Assembly (NCBI RefSeq): GCF_028416635.1
Contig: NZ_CP114013.1
Span: 4,650,001 to 4,714,000, forward strand
Length of the DNA: 64,000 nucleotides
Direction of reading: 5' to 3'
Source of the DNA: Baekduia alba
GTDB lineage: Bacteria; Actinomycetota; Thermoleophilia; Solirubrobacterales; Solirubrobacteraceae
The notes beneath the pieces were generated by a model that was given only the letters and a program-made list of their open reading frames with translations, was not told where the DNA came from and made no database searches. Within the stretch, counting starts at the first letter, position 1, and every line of letters begins with the position of its first letter. The position numbers were made by a program, and so were the translations under genes. Shown piece by piece: positions 16,055 to 23,524 of the stretch.

Positions 16055-16391
16055 GGAGGTGGATGTCCACCAGGAACGACCGCGAAGCCCGGATCTCGCC
16101 GAAGCCCTTGCCGTCCTTGCGGCGGGTCACGCCGCGGCGGGCCTTCTTGGCGCGGTGGCGTCGGACGACGGCGACCGTCGCCGCGCCGGCGGCGAAGCCG
16201 GTCACCGCGACCGCGGCCGCCTGGACCGCGACGGGGCCGGCGGAGACGACCAGGCCTCCGCGACCGGCGACCGGCGTGGGTGCCGGCGCAGGGACCTCTC
16301 CCGGGCCTTCCGGCACGGGCAGGGCGTCGACCACCTCTGCGTCGTCGTCGGACTCGGCAGCGACGGTCTCTGGACGCAGCGGCTCGCTCAC
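16041..16391 (-). CDS. Small single-span membrane protein
   Basis: This 116-residue protein has a GTG start at 16391. An acidic, Pro-rich N-terminal half (about residues 1-45) is followed by one hydrophobic segment (VVSAGPVAVQAAAVAVTGFAAGAATVAVV, about 47-75) and a basic tail (RRHRAKKARRGVTRRKDG). The tail ends SFLVDIHLLNRD, and the final codons lie within the long palindrome. No family was recognised. The charge pattern suggests the basic end faces the cytoplasm. Confidence 0.5.
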   Translation of the reverse strand: MSEPLRPETVAAESDDDAEVVDALPVPEGPGEVPAPAPTPVAGRGGLVVSAGPVAVQAAAVAVTGFAAGAATVAVVRRHRAKKARRGVTRRKDGKGFGEIRASRSFLVDIHLLNRD

Positions 16392-16428
16392 GACGACCTA
16401 GGATGCCGCATCGGCACGACGACCGCGA

Positions 16429-17097
16429 TCAGGTCGCGCCCGAAGCGGTGTCGTGACCGCGCTCGCGCGCGCCCACCGTCCGGTTGCCCGTCGCCTCCGA
16501 GGCGGTCCCGAAGACGTAGTCCCAGTACGGGGCGCTGATCCCGAAGCCGCGCTCGTCGTCCTGGAAGTGATGGCGCATGTGCAGCTCGCGCAGCTTGTGC
16601 CCCACGGCCGTGCGCGGCTTGTGGTGGTGCACGTGGTAGTGGAGCATGTCATAGGCCAAGTACCCGGCCAGGAATCCGCCGCCGAACACCAGCGTGGCGT
16701 CGTAGCCCAGCACCAGCCAGAACGCGCCGAGCACCACCGCGCCCAGCGGCAGCGACACCGACGGCGGCATGACGAGCCGCAGCGGATCGTTCGGATGATC
16801 GTGGTGGACGCCGTGGATCATCCAGTGCAGCCGCATCCCGATCTCGCTCTCGTACGGCTCGAAGTGGAACACCACCCGGTGCAGCCAGTACTCGAAGAGC
16901 GTCCAGAAGACGTAGCCGGCGAGCAGCAGCAGCACGCCCTGCAAGGCGCTCATCCGGCCGAGCCCGGTCACCAGCATCAGGGCGATGATCGGGCCGAAGA
17001 TCAGGGGCGGCACCGACGGATGGACCCGCGTGAAGCGATCCAGCAGCCGGCTCTCGAACATCGGCGGGGAAGCCTTGAGATCGTCGGACCGTGCCAT
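16429..17097 (-). CDS. Fatty acid hydroxylase (sterol desaturase superfamily)
   Basis: This 222-residue protein has about four membrane spans and the di-iron histidine boxes HRVVFH (73-78), HGVHHDH (95-101), HYHVHHH and HMRHHFQDD in the order of fatty acid 2-hydroxylases (Scs7/FA2H type). Such enzymes hydroxylate the acyl chain of ceramides, or in other subfamilies carotenoids or sterols. TAAGGT lies 7 nt before the ATG, suggesting a leaderless mRNA. It follows a GNAT-like gene on the same strand and lies near a serine-palmitoyltransferase-like gene, which favours a sphingolipid-type substrate by inference. The last ~25 residues are hydrophilic and divergent. Confidence 0.82.
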   Translation of the reverse strand: MARSDDLKASPPMFESRLLDRFTRVHPSVPPLIFGPIIALMLVTGLGRMSALQGVLLLLAGYVFWTLFEYWLHRVVFHFEPYESEIGMRLHWMIHGVHHDHPNDPLRLVMPPSVSLPLGAVVLGAFWLVLGYDATLVFGGGFLAGYLAYDMLHYHVHHHKPRTAVGHKLRELHMRHHFQDDERGFGISAPYWDYVFGTASEATGNRTVGARERGHDTASGAT

Positions 17098-17104
17098 TAG
17101 GCCA

Positions 17105-17141
17105 ACCTTATCGCGCGTTGCAACGTGATTGCACGCGCAAT
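17105..17141. promoter_or_regulatory. Promoter and palindromes upstream of fatty acid hydroxylase
   Basis: On the minus strand TAAGGT (17105-17110) is a -10 box 7 nt from the start codon. Just upstream are a perfect 10-bp palindrome, CGTTGCAACG (17116-17125), and ATTGC-N4-GCAAT (17128-17141). Their position over the -35 region suggests a repressor site, possibly TetR-type. This is inference from symmetry only. Confidence 0.4.
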
Positions 17142-17155
17142 CGGAGATCAGCGGC

Positions 17156-18289
17156 TCAGAGATCGCGGCCGTAGACGCGGTACTTCTTGACGATGCGGCC
17201 GTTCATGGCCTCCATGCCCCGGTTCATGGCCCGGTTGGTCTCCAGGATCCAGCCCATCTCGCCGCCCTTGATCCGCGGATGGCGGGCCGATGTGTCGAAG
17301 TGCTCGACGTACAGCGCGGCAGCCGCGCCCGTGTGCTGGTACTTGGGCTTGACCCCCAGGAACCCCACCCGGACCTTGTCGATCGTGTGGCCCTTGCGCA
17401 GGAAGTGCCACCACCCCAGCGGCAGCAGCTTGCCGTTCATGCGGCGCTGGACCTGGTTGAGGTCCGGGAACGTCATGGCGATCGCGACCGGCTCGTCGCC
17501 GATCTCGGCGACCATCATCCAGTCGCGGTCGAACGCGAGCTGCAGCTCGACGCCGTACTGGTCCAGGTCGGCCTCGTCGTAGGGCACGAACCCGAAGTTG
17601 CGCCGCCACGCCCGGTTGTAGATCTCGCCGAAGACGTCGAGGTCGCGGCGCAGGCCGCGGCGCGTCATCCGCCGGATCCGGACGCCGTGCTTCTCGACCG
17701 CGTCCTTGGCCAGCTCCGGCAGGATCGGCAGCATCTGCTCGCGGTCGGAGATGTCGAGCTCCCACATGAAGAGGTCGACCTCCTTCTCCAACGCGACGTC
17801 GGCGCCCTCCAGCAGCCGCTGGTAGTACGGCGGGTGCCAGGGCTGGCGGACCATCGGCGCCAGGTCGTGGCCCTCGATGACGATCCCCGACTCGTCGTTC
17901 ATCGTGAAGTCGGCCGGCCCGGTCATGCGCGCCATGCCGCGCGCCCGCAGCCAGTCCTCGGCCGCGGCGATCAGCGCGGCGGCCGCCTCGGAGTCGTCCT
18001 CGCAGTCGAAGAACCCGAACCACCCGCGCCGGTCCTCGTGGTGGCGGTTGTAGGCGTGGTCGACGTGCGCGCTCACGCGGCCCACGACGCGGCCCTCGCG
18101 CTCGGCGACGAACAGCTCGAAGTCGACCCGGCGAGCGTAGGTGCCCAGGCGCGGGCGGCGGCTCAGGAACAGCCGGCGCTCGAGCTTGAGCTGGGGCACG
18201 AACGGCGTCCCCGCGTGCAGGCGCACCGGAAGGTCGATGAACCGGCCGACGTCGGCGAAGGAGCGGGCGGAGCGCACGACGACGGACAT
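17156..18289 (-). CDS. GNAT-superfamily acyltransferase, candidate bacterial ceramide synthase
   Basis: This 377-residue protein starts at the ATG at 18289 (MSVVVRSARSFADVGRFIDLP). It has the features of a large GNAT-like family: RRVDFELFVAEREGRVVGRVSAHVDHAYNRHH, then GFFDCEDDSEAAAALIAAAEDWLRARG, then a second half with IAMTFPDLNQVQRRMNGKLLPLGWW and a terminal GNAT-like unit (VGFLGVKPKYQHTGAAAALY). Members of the GNAT superfamily serve as ceramide synthase (bCerS) in Caulobacter sphingolipid synthesis; assignment here is by general resemblance and context only. It is divergent from the serine-palmitoyltransferase-like gene 58 bp away. It could instead acylate another amine. Confidence 0.6.
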   Translation of the reverse strand: MSVVVRSARSFADVGRFIDLPVRLHAGTPFVPQLKLERRLFLSRRPRLGTYARRVDFELFVAEREGRVVGRVSAHVDHAYNRHHEDRRGWFGFFDCEDDSEAAAALIAAAEDWLRARGMARMTGPADFTMNDESGIVIEGHDLAPMVRQPWHPPYYQRLLEGADVALEKEVDLFMWELDISDREQMLPILPELAKDAVEKHGVRIRRMTRRGLRRDLDVFGEIYNRAWRRNFGFVPYDEADLDQYGVELQLAFDRDWMMVAEIGDEPVAIAMTFPDLNQVQRRMNGKLLPLGWWHFLRKGHTIDKVRVGFLGVKPKYQHTGAAAALYVEHFDTSARHPRIKGGEMGWILETNRAMNRGMEAMNGRIVKKYRVYGRDL

Positions 18290-18299
18290 CAGGCGCACG

Positions 18300-18341
18300 A
18301 CCCTAGCGAAGGGCCTGCCGGACCGACCCAGCGGATACCCT
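18300..18341. promoter_or_regulatory. Divergent leaderless promoters of the candidate sphingolipid genes
   Basis: TAGGGT on the minus strand (18300-18305) lies 10 nt before the ATG at 18289, and TACCCT on the plus strand (18336-18341) lies 6 nt before the GTG at 18348. The 58-bp intergenic space must hold both promoters, so the two genes are probably expressed together. Confidence 0.4.
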
Positions 18342-18347
18342 TCGCGC

Positions 18348-19652
18348 GTGCCGGCACATGCCCAAGTAGACGTGTTCGAGAAGGCCCGCAACCACGAGCG
18401 CCTGGCGATCCTCCAGGCGGCGCGCGAGGCCGACATGGTGCCCTACTTCCGGGTCATGGAGAGCCCGGCCAAGCCCATCGTCGAGATGGAGGGCCGCTCC
18501 CGGATCATGCTCGGCGGCAACAACTACCTCGGGCTCACCGAGGACCAGCGGGTGATCGACGGCGCCCGCGACGCGCTGGAGCAGTACGGCACCGGGATGA
18601 CGGGCTCGCGCCTGCTCAACGGCACGACCCGGATGCACCTCGAGCTCGAGGCCGAGATCGCCGCGTGGATGGGCACCGAGGACGCGATCGTCTTCACCAC
18701 CGGCAACCAGGCCAACGTCGGGACGCTCGGCACGATCCTCGGCCCGGGCGACACCGTCATCGTGGACTCCGGCGACCACGCGTCGATCCTGGACGGCTGC
18801 CTGCTGTCCAAGGCCAAGCTGCGCCCGTTCCGCCATAACAAGCTCGACAAGCTGGAGCGGATGCTCCAGCGCGCGGCGGGCGACGGGGGCGGCGTCCTGG
18901 TCGTCGTCGACGGCGTGTTCTCGATGGAGGGCGACCTCGCCCCGCTGCCCGACATCTGTGACCTCTGCGAGGCCTACGGCGCCCGCCTGATGGTCGACGA
19001 GGCCCACGGTGCCGGCGTGCTCGGCGAGCGCGGCGCCGGTGCCTCCGAGCTCTTCGGCGTCGAGGACCGCGTCGACCTGCGCATGGGCACGTTCTCGAAG
19101 TCGCTGGCGTCGTGCGGCGGCTTCGTCGCCGGCAAGGCCGACATCATCGAGTTCCTGCGCATCCAGTCGCGGACGTTCCTCTTCACCGCCTCCGCGGTCC
19201 CGGCCGCGACCGGCGCCGCGTTGGAGGCCCTACGCGTCGTGCGCTCGGCCGACGGCCCGCCGCTGCTGCGGGCCGTCCAGGACAACGCGCGCTACTTCCG
19301 CGCCGGCTTGGAGCAGCGCGGCTTCGCGGTCGTCGAGCCTCAGCGGCTGCCCGACGGCCACCCCTACGGCGCCGACATCGTCACCCCGATCATCCCCGTG
19401 CTGATCGGCGACGACTGGCAGGCGGGCCTGATGTGGAAGGGCCTGTACGAGGCGGGCGTGTTCGTCAACACCGCGCTGCACCCCGCCGTGCCGCCCGGGG
19501 GCGCGCTGCTGCGCACGAGCGTCATGGCCACCCACGACCGCGCGACGCTCGACCGGGCGCTCACGGCGTTCAGCGACGTCAAGGCGTCGTTCGAGGCCGA
19601 GCACGGCGCGCTGCCCGGCCCGGGCGAGCACGGTCGCCGCCGCGCCGCCTGA
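18348..19652 (+). CDS. Alpha-oxoamine synthase, serine palmitoyltransferase-like
   Basis: This 434-residue PLP enzyme starts at the GTG at 18348. It has the fold-type I layout of the SPT/KBL/BioF family: MLGGNNYLGLTEDQRV, YGTGMTGSRLLNGTTRMHLELEAEIA, VDSGDHASILDGC (ring-stacking His), VDEAHGAGVLGERGAG, and the PLP lysine Lys251 in GTFSKSLASCGGFVAG. The ~80-residue N-terminal arm before the core (FEKARNHERLAILQAAREADMVPYFRVMESP) is longer than in BioF or KBL and resembles bacterial SPT. No biotin genes are near. It would condense an acyl thioester with serine or another amino acid to a 3-keto base. Confidence 0.75.
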   Translation: MPAHAQVDVFEKARNHERLAILQAAREADMVPYFRVMESPAKPIVEMEGRSRIMLGGNNYLGLTEDQRVIDGARDALEQYGTGMTGSRLLNGTTRMHLELEAEIAAWMGTEDAIVFTTGNQANVGTLGTILGPGDTVIVDSGDHASILDGCLLSKAKLRPFRHNKLDKLERMLQRAAGDGGGVLVVVDGVFSMEGDLAPLPDICDLCEAYGARLMVDEAHGAGVLGERGAGASELFGVEDRVDLRMGTFSKSLASCGGFVAGKADIIEFLRIQSRTFLFTASAVPAATGAALEALRVVRSADGPPLLRAVQDNARYFRAGLEQRGFAVVEPQRLPDGHPYGADIVTPIIPVLIGDDWQAGLMWKGLYEAGVFVNTALHPAVPPGGALLRTSVMATHDRATLDRALTAFSDVKASFEAEHGALPGPGEHGRRRAA

Positions 19653-20057
19653 GCATCGCTCGAGTTCCCTGCGCGGTCCCAATGCTGAGGGGTATTTCAG
19701 CAACTGTCCGTAGCACGAGCGGAGGGTGTCGTGACGCCCGCTCGACCCCGGCGTCGCCGCCGGACATCGGCGTGTTCTAGACGGAAGAAAAAAGGCGCTC
19801 TGAGCGAATGTTGCGCAGGTTCACACCTTGATCGAGCCTGCCGGCCTGGCATACGTTCGAGACGCGTTCGACGCGGACGCCCCGGGGAGTGGATGACCCG
19901 GATCGAGGAGCGGGAATTCGTTTGAGGAGACGCCCGCTCACCGTTCCGGTGCGCACGTGGTCAGCCCCCAAGGTTCGATTCCGCGCGGCCGCTCCGTCAC
20001 GCACCAACACACAACGTTGCCGACTCCTCGCTGAGGACGGGTCGGTAGGGAGGACAG
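19653..20057. other. 405-bp spacer upstream of mIHF
   Basis: No credible gene is seen. A short hairpin TGCTGA-N8-TCAGCA (19683-19702) follows the synthase and may be a weak terminator. Locally AT-richer sequence (GAAGAAAAAAGG, near 19780-19795) stands out. TTGATC (19828-19833) and TACGTT (19852-19857), 18 nt apart, form a possible promoter for mIHF with a ~200-nt leader. A ten-codon ORF (ATG 19893 to TGA 19925) lies in that leader. Confidence 0.4.
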
Positions 20058-20381
20058 ATGAACGCAGCAGCGACGATCGCCCCTGCGCCACAGCACCTGC
20101 GCGCATTGGCTCGGGCGAACGAGGTCCGCCTCGCTCGCGCGGAGCTCAAGCGACAGGTGGCCGACGGGGAGATCAGCGCCGCGCACGTCATCCTCGAGTG
20201 CCCATGGGAGGCCGCCTCGATGACGGTCTCCGACCTCCTGACGAGCCAGCGGCGCTGGGGCAGCACCCGGTGCCGCAAGCTCCTCGCCTCGATCCCGATG
20301 TCAGAGAACAAGACGGTGGGATCGATGACCGAGCGCCAGCGGCAGGCTCTCGGCCGTCTGTTGGAGGGTCTTCCGGCCTAG
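20058..20381 (+). CDS. mihF: Integration host factor, actinobacterial type (mIHF)
   Basis: This 107-residue DNA-binding protein matches mIHF in length and layout: an N-terminal basic helix (ARANEVRLARAELKRQVADGEIS), MTVSDLLTSQRRWGSTRCRKLLASIPM corresponding to the H2TH-like 'kVsaLLeslPGvGkvRArqiMerlgI' block, and a C-terminal helix GSMTERQRQALGRLLEGL. mIHF bends DNA and organises the nucleoid in actinobacteria. GGGAGGA precedes the ATG at good spacing. The typical VGKVRA is here WGSTRC, so it is a divergent member. Confidence 0.78.
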   Translation: MNAAATIAPAPQHLRALARANEVRLARAELKRQVADGEISAAHVILECPWEAASMTVSDLLTSQRRWGSTRCRKLLASIPMSENKTVGSMTERQRQALGRLLEGLPA

Positions 20382-20399
20382 AAGGTTGATGCGCAGCGC

Positions 20400-20429
20400 G
20401 CGGCGGGCGTCTCGCAGGGCGCCCGCCGC
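20400..20429. terminator. Hairpin between convergent mIHF and VOC genes
   Basis: GCGGCGGGCG (20400-20409) pairs perfectly with CGCCCGCCGC (20420-20429) around a 10-nt loop. It lies 19 nt past the mIHF stop and 28 bp past the end of the convergent VOC gene, so it can serve both. There is no T-run, as is common in GC-rich actinobacteria. Confidence 0.5.
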
Positions 20430-20457
20430 GTCGCGGCCACCCTTCCCGCGCGGCTCC

Positions 20458-20922
20458 CTAGTTGGTGGCGACCTCGAGCAGGTTGCCGTCGGGATCGCGG
20501 AAGTAGATGGACTTGAAGCGCCCGCGCTCGAACACCTCCGAGCACGGCACCCCGCGAGCGCGCAGGTAGTCGCGCCACGCGACCTGCTCGTCGGCCGAGC
20601 CGACCTGGAACGCGAAGTGATGGACCCCACCGCGACCTTCGCGGGCCTCGTCCATCTGCGGGTACTCCATGAACGAGACGAGCGACCCGGGCGAGCCGAG
20701 CGCGTCGCCGAACCAGAAGTGGCGCGAGCCGGGATCGTCGGGGTTGTCCTCCTCGGCGGCGAGCGCGAGCCCGAGCACGTCGCGGTAGAACGCGGTGGTG
20801 CGGTCCAGGTCCGCCACGATCGCGGTGACGTGGTGCAGGCCGCGCAGCTGCATGCGGCGGTCGGGGTCGGGCGCGGGTGCGGCGTCGGGGCTCAGGGGCG
20901 GCTGCTGCGGCGTGTCGCTCAC
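20458..20922 (-). CDS. VOC-family (glyoxalase/extradiol dioxygenase-like) protein
   Basis: This 154-residue protein has the two beta-alpha-beta-beta-beta modules of the vicinal oxygen chelate fold. LRGLHHVTAIVADLDRTTAFYRDVLGL supplies the first metal His, VHHFAFQV the second, and IYFRDPDGNLLEVATN the terminal Glu. DPDGNLLE near the end is typical of ring-cleaving dioxygenase-like or glyoxalase-like members. The GTG at 20922 overlaps the stop of the upstream membrane-protein gene (GTGA), which supports that start. The substrate is unknown. Confidence 0.8.
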   Translation of the reverse strand: MSDTPQQPPLSPDAAPAPDPDRRMQLRGLHHVTAIVADLDRTTAFYRDVLGLALAAEEDNPDDPGSRHFWFGDALGSPGSLVSFMEYPQMDEAREGRGGVHHFAFQVGSADEQVAWRDYLRARGVPCSEVFERGRFKSIYFRDPDGNLLEVATN

Positions 20923-21422
20923 GCGCGGAACCCTACGCCGCCGCTGCGACGCATGAACGCGCGACGGAACAGGGCGAGTCCCCCGAAGAACGCGACGGCG
21001 CCCACCACGAGGACCAGCTCCTGCGGCACGGGCAGCAGCCAGACGGGCACCGCGGCCAGCACGGCGCAGATCCCGGCCAGCAGCGAGCTGTGCGAGCGGT
21101 AGCCGGAGAAGTGCTCGCGGAGCGCCAGCTCGCCGGCGCTGAGCGTCACGAGGACGAAGCCGCCGCCGAGCAGGACGCCGCGCGTCGCGTCGTGCGTGAA
21201 GAAGCCGACGCCGAGCAGGACGATCGAGAGCAGGATGGCCAGCTCGGTGAGCGGGAACGGCGCCCACGCCGGCTGCGGGGCGTCCTCGCGGCGCGACTTG
21301 TAGGTCGCGGTCCGCGGCGCCGGCCGGGGCGGCGCGGCGACGGGCGCGGACGTGCGCGACTCGTCGCGCGGCACGGGCGGCGCGATCGGGTTGGCGGCGC
21401 GCTTGCGACTGCGGCGTCCCAT
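20919..21422 (-). CDS. Membrane protein with four spans
   Basis: This 167-residue protein has a basic, Pro/Ala-rich N-terminal ~55 residues, then four hydrophobic segments at about 60-77, 81-98, 113-130 and 134-150, and a basic end (RRAFMRRSGG). TAGGAT lies 9 nt before the ATG, suggesting leaderless transcription. The promoter sits directly beside a MITE-like palindromic element. It is translationally coupled to the downstream VOC gene. No family was recognised. Confidence 0.65.
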   Translation of the reverse strand: MGRRSRKRAANPIAPPVPRDESRTSAPVAAPPRPAPRTATYKSRREDAPQPAWAPFPLTELAILLSIVLLGVGFFTHDATRGVLLGGGFVLVTLSAGELALREHFSGYRSHSSLLAGICAVLAAVPVWLLPVPQELVLVVGAVAFFGGLALFRRAFMRRSGGVGFRA

Positions 21423-21439
21423 GGACGGGGGATCCTAGT

Positions 21440-21598
21440 GTCCTGATGCGTTAATTCGGGTGCAGCAGGCGGGATGCTCAGCCCCGGCTGCGCGTCGTCG
21501 ACGACCGCAGGTGAACCCCTGGTTCACCGAGGATCAGCGGCGGGCCCGCAGGCGGCGGCGAGCGCCCGAATGGTGCCCGCGAACCAACGCATCAGGAC
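21440..21598. repeat. MITE-like element with 13-bp terminal inverted repeats
   Basis: GTCCTGATGCGTT (21440-21452) is perfectly inverted at 21586-21598. Inside, ATTCGGGTGC (21454-21463) pairs with 21562-21571 (one wobble), and a perfect hairpin GGTGAACC-CCT-GGTTCACC sits at 21510-21528. No ORF is present and no clear target-site duplication was found. The 159-bp size and symmetry fit a small non-autonomous mobile element or a structured intergenic repeat. Confidence 0.6.
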
Positions 21599-21617
21599 GC
21601 TGGTCGTGGGGCCGGCC

Positions 21618-22088
21618 TCACGCCGGCGCGGGCCTCGGGCAACCCGAGGACAGCTTGACGTGCCACCAGCCCATCAGCATCCCGATGAGGCCGAGGCGCG
21701 GGCGCACCTGGTAGGCGCCGCAGCCGCGCTCGCCGAGGTCGGCGGCCGGCAGGCGGACCCACTTGTGGCGCGCGGGCTCGCGGAGCATCTCCTCCAACAA
21801 CGCGCGGCTGCCGGCCTCCAGGTCGGCGCGCGCGCCCACCACGACGCGTGCGGCGCGCAGCCGCTCGGCGAGGTCGTCGCGGACGCGCTCGAGCTCGCCG
21901 AGGCCGAGCAGGCGGGGTCCGGAGGAGAGCCGCGCGCCCTGGGGCTCGCGCACGTGCGGGAAGGCGGCCACGATCGTCTCGCCCAGGTCCCGCTCGAGGC
22001 GGGCGATCTGGGACCGCAGCGTGCGGCGAGCAGCGTGCTCGTCGACGACGAGCGACGCATCGGGGCTCAGCTGATCGATCAGGACCAC
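21618..22088 (-). CDS. Conserved-looking hypothetical protein, last gene of the mce operon
   Basis: This 156-residue protein has a GTG start at 22088 with GGGAGGAA just upstream. The first half is helical and charged (DEHAARRTLRSQIARLERDLGETIVAAFPHV), followed by LERVRDDLAERLRAARVVVGARADLEAGSRALLEEML, probably a coiled coil. The end, CGAYQVRPRLGLIGMLMGWWHVKLSSGCP, holds two Cys and an aromatic-rich stretch. A hairpin with 6-bp stem (22099-22116) precedes it. No family was recognised. It lies 42 bp after the B3/4-domain gene, so membership of the operon is likely but not certain. Confidence 0.6.
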   Translation of the reverse strand: MVLIDQLSPDASLVVDEHAARRTLRSQIARLERDLGETIVAAFPHVREPQGARLSSGPRLLGLGELERVRDDLAERLRAARVVVGARADLEAGSRALLEEMLREPARHKWVRLPAADLGERGCGAYQVRPRLGLIGMLMGWWHVKLSSGCPRPAPA

Positions 22089-22130
22089 AACGTTCCTCCC
22101 GCGCGAAGAAGCGCGGCTCCTCTCCGGCGG

Positions 22131-22787
22131 TCAGTCTAGCTCCGCCAACGCCCCCGCCGCCAGCCACAACGCCTCGTCGACGTGCGCGCGCGGCACACCC
22201 GGCACCTGGACCGCCACGAGCCGGACCGGCGCCCGCTCGCGCCCCGCCGCGTGACGATCCGACATCCGACCGAACAGGACCGCGACGGGTCCGCGCCCAT
22301 CGGCCAGGACGAGCCGGCCGCGCGGCACGTCGTGGGCGTAGTCGCCGCTGGGCAGCGTCTCCCCCGCCCGCGCGGCCCGCAGGACGACGTCGCCCTCCAG
22401 CGCGCCCTCGGCGAACGCCACGACCGGCACGCCGGTCTCCAGCACCGCCAGGACGAGCGCGTCGGCGACGCGGTCGCCGCTGTGCAGCTCTCCGCGGATC
22501 AGCCGTTCGACCGCCGCCTGCTCGACGGGCGTGCGGTCCACGTCGGGGTCGAGGCCGACCTGGCGGAAGAACGCCCGGTAGGCGCGCGGCACCGGCCGCG
22601 TGCGCAGCGCGATCGCGTCGGCGCCGCGGAAGCGCGTGCTGACGTCCTCCAGCCGGCGCTTGAGCGCCCGCGGCGTTCGGCCGCCGCCGGCGGCGACGAC
22701 CGTCCAGCGCAGCCGCAGCCCGGGCAGCTCGGCGGCGAGCTCGGGGTCGACGACGCCGTCGACCGGCTCGTCGCCCGGCTCGCTCAT
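22131..22787 (-). CDS. B3/B4 tRNA-binding domain protein
   Basis: This 218-residue protein resembles the stand-alone B3/4 domain of the phenylalanyl-tRNA synthetase beta chain: FRGADAIALRTRPVPRAYRAFFRQVGLDPD, then VERLIRGELHSGDRVADALVLAVLETGVPVVAFAEGALEGDV and a C-terminal RLVAVQVPGVPRAHVDEAL. Stand-alone versions are thought to bind or edit aminoacyl-tRNA or free amino acids. The ATG at 22787 overlaps the stop of the thioredoxin-fold gene (ATGA), so it is tied to the mce operon tail. Why a tRNA-related gene is coupled there is unknown. Confidence 0.72.
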   Translation of the reverse strand: MSEPGDEPVDGVVDPELAAELPGLRLRWTVVAAGGGRTPRALKRRLEDVSTRFRGADAIALRTRPVPRAYRAFFRQVGLDPDVDRTPVEQAAVERLIRGELHSGDRVADALVLAVLETGVPVVAFAEGALEGDVVLRAARAGETLPSGDYAHDVPRGRLVLADGRGPVAVLFGRMSDRHAAGRERAPVRLVAVQVPGVPRAHVDEALWLAAGALAELD

Positions 22788-23524
22788 GACGCGGCGAGCC
22801 GGCGGGCCTTGGCGGCGAGGTCGCGCGCGTCCAGCCGTCCGAACGTCGTGTCGACCACCCGGCCGCCGCGGCGGGCGAACGTCAGCTGCGGGCAGACCTG
22901 CACGTGATAGGCGTTGGCGAGCGCGCCGTCGCGGTCGTAGCCGACCGGGAAGCTCCAGCCGTGGCGCCGGACCATCGCGCGTAGGTCGTCGCGGTCGCCG
23001 CGGATCGCGATCGCCGCGAAGCGCACGTCCGGAAGCTGGCGCGCCACCACCTGCATCGCGTCGAGCTGCCCCACGCACTGCCCGCTCTTGACCGTGAAGA
23101 ACGCCAGGACCACCGGCCCGGCCTCGCGCAGCGCGCAGCCGTTGACGATCTCCTTGCCCCGGACCGTGCACGCCGGCTCGTGGCCGGCCTGGCCCTCGCC
23201 GCCGTGCTGGGCGATGTTGGCGTCCCCGTCCAGCGCGCCCAGCGCCGCGGGCGCGGCGAACGCCGGCATGACCTCGCCGTCGGGCACGCCGCGCGCGCCG
23301 CGCTCGGTGCCGTGGTGCACCGTCGAGATCAGCAGCACCACGACGAGCACGATCGCGGCGGCGCCGACGACCCAGAGGTAGCGCGGGCCCATGGCCGACC
23401 CGCCGGGCGGCGGCGCGCCACCGCCGGCACCGTCCTCCCGATCGACCGGGCGCCCGCCGACGAGCGGCGAGCGGGCCGGCTCGTCGTCGAAGTCCAGCGG
23501 ACCGCGCTCGCGGCCCTCGCTCAT
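22784..23524 (-). CDS. Membrane-anchored thioredoxin-fold (AhpC/TlpA-like) protein
   Basis: This 246-residue protein has a hydrophilic N-terminus, one membrane span (about 49-68) and an extracytoplasmic thioredoxin-like domain. The strand GPVVLAFFTVKSGQC is where TlpA-type proteins have WCxxC; here the first Cys is Ser and only Cys150 remains. Other cysteines are 119, 130 and 211, the last in HVQVCPQLTF, the cis-Pro region (Pro212). This looks like a monothiol or peroxiredoxin-like redoxin rather than a disulfide reductase. It overlaps both the RND gene upstream and the B3/4 gene downstream by 4 nt. A role in thiol chemistry of the exported Mce proteins is inferred. Confidence 0.75.
   Translation of the reverse strand: MSEGRERGPLDFDDEPARSPLVGGRPVDREDGAGGGAPPPGGSAMGPRYLWVVGAAAIVLVVVLLISTVHHGTERGARGVPDGEVMPAFAAPAALGALDGDANIAQHGGEGQAGHEPACTVRGKEIVNGCALREAGPVVLAFFTVKSGQCVGQLDAMQVVARQLPDVRFAAIAIRGDRDDLRAMVRRHGWSFPVGYDRDGALANAYHVQVCPQLTFARRGGRVVDTTFGRLDARDLAAKARRLAAS

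Noticed and set aside
19960-20010. GGTTCGATTCC resembling a tRNA T-loop, suggesting a tRNA gene or att site
   Set aside because: The flanking bases do not form a T-arm stem and no D-arm, anticodon arm or acceptor pairing could be built around it.
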